Shown here: positions 5,823 through 6,947 of the stretch, piece after piece | Position numbering within the stretch: position 1 is the first letter of the stretch | Layout of the letters: each line of letters opens with the position of its first letter | Assembly: GCA_024644185.1 (NCBI GenBank) | Contig: JAHELM010000128.1 | Coordinates: forward strand, 1-6,947 | Source of the DNA: Rhodospirillales bacterium | GTDB lineage: Bacteria > Pseudomonadota > Alphaproteobacteria > UBA8366 > JADFVY01 | Reading direction: 5' to 3' | Length of the DNA: 6,947 nucleotides | Translations under genes and position numbers: made by a program | The notes under the pieces: generated by a model | Told to the model about the DNA's origin: nothing | Databases searched by the model: none | The model's input: only the letters and a program-made list of their open reading frames with translations

Positions 5823-6170
5823 TCAGTTCAGGTTGCCGATAAGATTCTTGCAGGAACCCAGGGGAAAGGACACGAACGACCTATCCCTGGCATAGACCGT
5901 CGCCGCCGTGACCACGGCGTCTTTCAGGACGAGGTTGATCGTGCACTCGCCACCGGTTAGCCCGCCGATTTCGTCACGGTACGACCAGGAAAAACTGCCG
6001 TCCGACAGTTTCACCGATTCTGTGGGCGCGCCCATCTTCGCCACGACTTCAGCCTCCGTCATGCCGCGCAGGCGCCGTTCGACATCGCTCGTATCGGTGT
6101 ACCCCCCTTTGTTGGTTGCGCAGGCCGATACGAAAAGTATCGAGAGAACGGCAATTCCCCGTAAGTGCAT
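5823..6170 (-). CDS. Small lipoprotein with BamE/SmpA-like motif
   Basis: This 115-aa protein has a lipoprotein signal: basic N-terminus (MHLR), hydrophobic core at 6-14 and lipobox V14-S15-A16-C17. Residue 18 is Ala, not Asp, which suggests outer-membrane sorting by the Lol rule known from enterobacteria. The mature part contains GMTEAEVVAKMGAPTE at 36-51 followed by FSWSYR at 60-65, a pattern of the BamE/SmpA fold and of many unrelated small lipoproteins that share it. Two later cysteines (76 and 107) could form a disulfide in the periplasm. The ATG at 6170 has GAAGAAGGG at 6178-6186, 7 nt upstream. It is a single gene; its leader would pass through two 23-bp repeats. I would not call it BamE itself: the match is a motif only, and the neighbourhood has no outer-membrane assembly gene. 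Confidence 0.8.
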   Translation of the reverse strand: MHLRGIAVLSILFVSACATNKGGYTDTSDVERRLRGMTEAEVVAKMGAPTESVKLSDGSFSWSYRDEIGGLTGGECTINLVLKDAVVTAATVYARDRSFVSFPLGSCKNLIGNLN

Positions 6171-6193
6171 GTTTCAACCCTTCTTCAGATTTT

Positions 6194-6239
6194 GCACGTA
6201 TGCCCCCCGAAGGGCGGCACGTATGCCCCCCGAAGGGCG
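6194..6239. repeat. Perfect tandem duplication of a 23-bp unit
   Basis: Two identical adjacent copies, 6194-6216 and 6217-6239, begin GCACGTATG and end CGAAGGGCG with a C6 run between. On the - strand, the sense of the lipoprotein gene, each unit contains CCC-TTCG-GGG, a hairpin closed by the stable cUUCGg tetraloop, so the lipoprotein leader would carry two such hairpins starting 8 nt upstream of its ribosome binding site. A recent slippage duplication or a fragment of a dispersed repeat are both possible; only these two copies are in the window. Confidence 0.9.
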
Positions 6240-6470
6240 GGTAGTTTAGCACGATACGCACACAGGCCGCGGGAAATCACGCCAATCTGGCACTGTTCCC
6301 TGGCCACCAGCCGCGGTTACCGCTCGATCGGCCACGGGCGGTCCGGCAATGTTCCCGGAGTCCGAGCTTTGTTAAATTTTGATTGATGTTTTGCATAATT
6401 CTCATGCTTCGACGCATTATGGTCTCTGACTAGGGATTCCGCCCCCCCCTTGCTGAAGGAGCCATGGACC
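6240..6470. other. Divergent intergenic region upstream of the protease gene
   Basis: No coding sequence is convincing here. It contains a compound inverted repeat at 6301-6334 (outer TGGCC/GGCCA, inner GCGGT-T-ACCGC at 6313-6323), an A+T-richer patch at about 6367-6420 unlike the rest of the window, and a run of eight C at 6442-6449. Promoters for both flanking genes should lie here; I could not find a good - strand promoter for the lipoprotein gene. Confidence 0.6.
6369..6420 (+). promoter_or_regulatory. Tentative promoter region of the protease gene
   Basis: Two weak box pairs lie in the A+T-rich patch: TTGTTA (6369-6374), 19 nt, CATAAT (6394-6399, 5 of 6), and TTGCAT (6391-6396), 18 nt, CATTAT (6415-6420, 4 of 6). 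Composition supports a promoter here better than either match does. Confidence 0.3.
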
Positions 6471-6947
6471 ATGTGCCGATTCAAATTCGTTGCCATCGCT
6501 ATGATCGCGCTCGCGCTTGCGGCATGGCAATCGCCTCTCGCCGTCGCCAGCGACGGGGAAACCGATATCGCCAACAAGTACCCGGCCGCGGCCGGCTACT
6601 TCGAATACTACGTGGTCCTCACCCCCGGCGAATTGCCCGAGGTGCAGTTCGCAGAGCTTTCCTGCTCGGGCTCTCTCGTCTCCGACAAGGTGATCATGAC
6701 CGCGGCCCACTGCACCTCGTGGAACTACGTCCAGGAGATCGGCATTACGGGCTACTTCGACCTGGTCTGGGTAAGCTTCGATGCCGTCGCGACCGCGAAC
6801 GACTTCCGTTGCTTCCTCCAGGAAGAGAACGTTCCCTACGCGGAATTCATGATCGGCAAATATGCGTGCGATCCTTCCGCGCGCTCGACACCGCGCCCGA
6901 CCTTCCGCAAGGCGGCCGTCGCGGGGATGACGAACGGGGTCCCGATC
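6471..6947 (+). CDS. Secreted trypsin-like serine protease, N-terminal part (3' truncated by window)
   Basis: The frame is open from the ATG at 6471 to the right edge (159 codons). A Sec signal peptide is clear: Arg3 and Lys5, hydrophobic core at about 6-19, likely cleavage after AVA (24-26). CSGSLVSDKVIMTAAHC at 65-81 is the S1 (chymotrypsin-like) hallmark. His80 is the catalytic histidine, and Cys65 and Cys81 have the same spacing as the Cys42-Cys58 disulfide of chymotrypsin. Cys114 and Cys133 could form a second disulfide. The catalytic Asp (usually in a DIAL- or DVGV-like motif) and Ser (GDSGGP) are not in the window, so activity cannot be judged. The start is fixed by AAGGAG at 6456-6461, 9 nt upstream; the ATG at 6464 is in another frame. 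The protein should act in the periplasm or outside the cell. It has no visible functional tie to the demethylation genes. Confidence 0.85.
   Translation, partial: MCRFKFVAIAMIALALAAWQSPLAVASDGETDIANKYPAAAGYFEYYVVLTPGELPEVQFAELSCSGSLVSDKVIMTAAHCTSWNYVQEIGITGYFDLVWVSFDAVATANDFRCFLQEENVPYAEFMIGKYACDPSARSTPRPTFRKAAVAGMTNGVPI

Noticed and set aside
6194..6239. CRISPR array
   Set aside because: There are only two copies, directly adjacent with no spacers.
6417..6710. 97-codon - strand frame opposite the protease start
   Set aside because: The + strand frame has a signal peptide, TAAHC motif and a good ribosome binding site. The opposing frame has no motif.

Overview
The window looks like a chromosomal stretch from a G+C-rich alphaproteobacterium. 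Third codon positions are almost all G or C, the spacers are short, and two families typical of Alphaproteobacteria are present: heterotetrameric sarcosine oxidase, and a stand-alone membrane protein of the PuuD N-terminal family. A Rhodospirillales-like lineage is my guess from protein style only. I see no tRNA, rRNA, CRISPR, transposase, phage or integrase signal. Every function below is a by-eye family assignment.

Left part (1-4140), methylamine demethylation. The 3' end of soxA (sarcosine oxidase alpha subunit) overlaps soxG (gamma subunit) by 8 nt on the + strand. After 100 nt holding a nested inverted repeat comes a convergent 807-codon gene on the - strand for a dimethylglycine dehydrogenase-like flavoprotein, with FAD domain plus folate-binding GcvT domains. 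Together these fit a dimethylglycine to sarcosine to glycine route that passes one-carbon units to tetrahydrofolate or releases them as formaldehyde.

Middle (4141-5659). A 399-nt divergent intergenic region carries a candidate - strand promoter for the dehydrogenase gene and a good + strand promoter for a 198-aa multi-pass membrane protein related to the membrane domain of urate hydroxylase PuuD, but about half length and without the cytochrome c domain. Each promoter has a 16-bp dyad on it. The + strand leader would be about 180 nt, and its Shine-Dalgarno region can pair with an upstream C run. A very strong 13-bp hairpin terminator follows this gene. Next is a GFA/CENP-V-like zinc protein with all the expected cysteines, whose family is linked to glutathione and formaldehyde chemistry; that suits the demethylase neighbours but does not prove a link.

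Right part (5660-6947). A small - strand gene encodes a lipoprotein with a BamE/SmpA-like motif. Its upstream region contains two perfect tandem copies of a 23-bp unit. After an A+T-richer patch and a C8 tract, a secreted trypsin-like serine protease begins at 6471 and runs off the right edge; it carries a signal peptide and the TAAHC motif around the catalytic histidine.

I found no clear undescribed multi-gene system. The best leads are the regulatory architecture of 4190-4540, the half-length PuuD-like protein, and the 23-bp tandem repeat.
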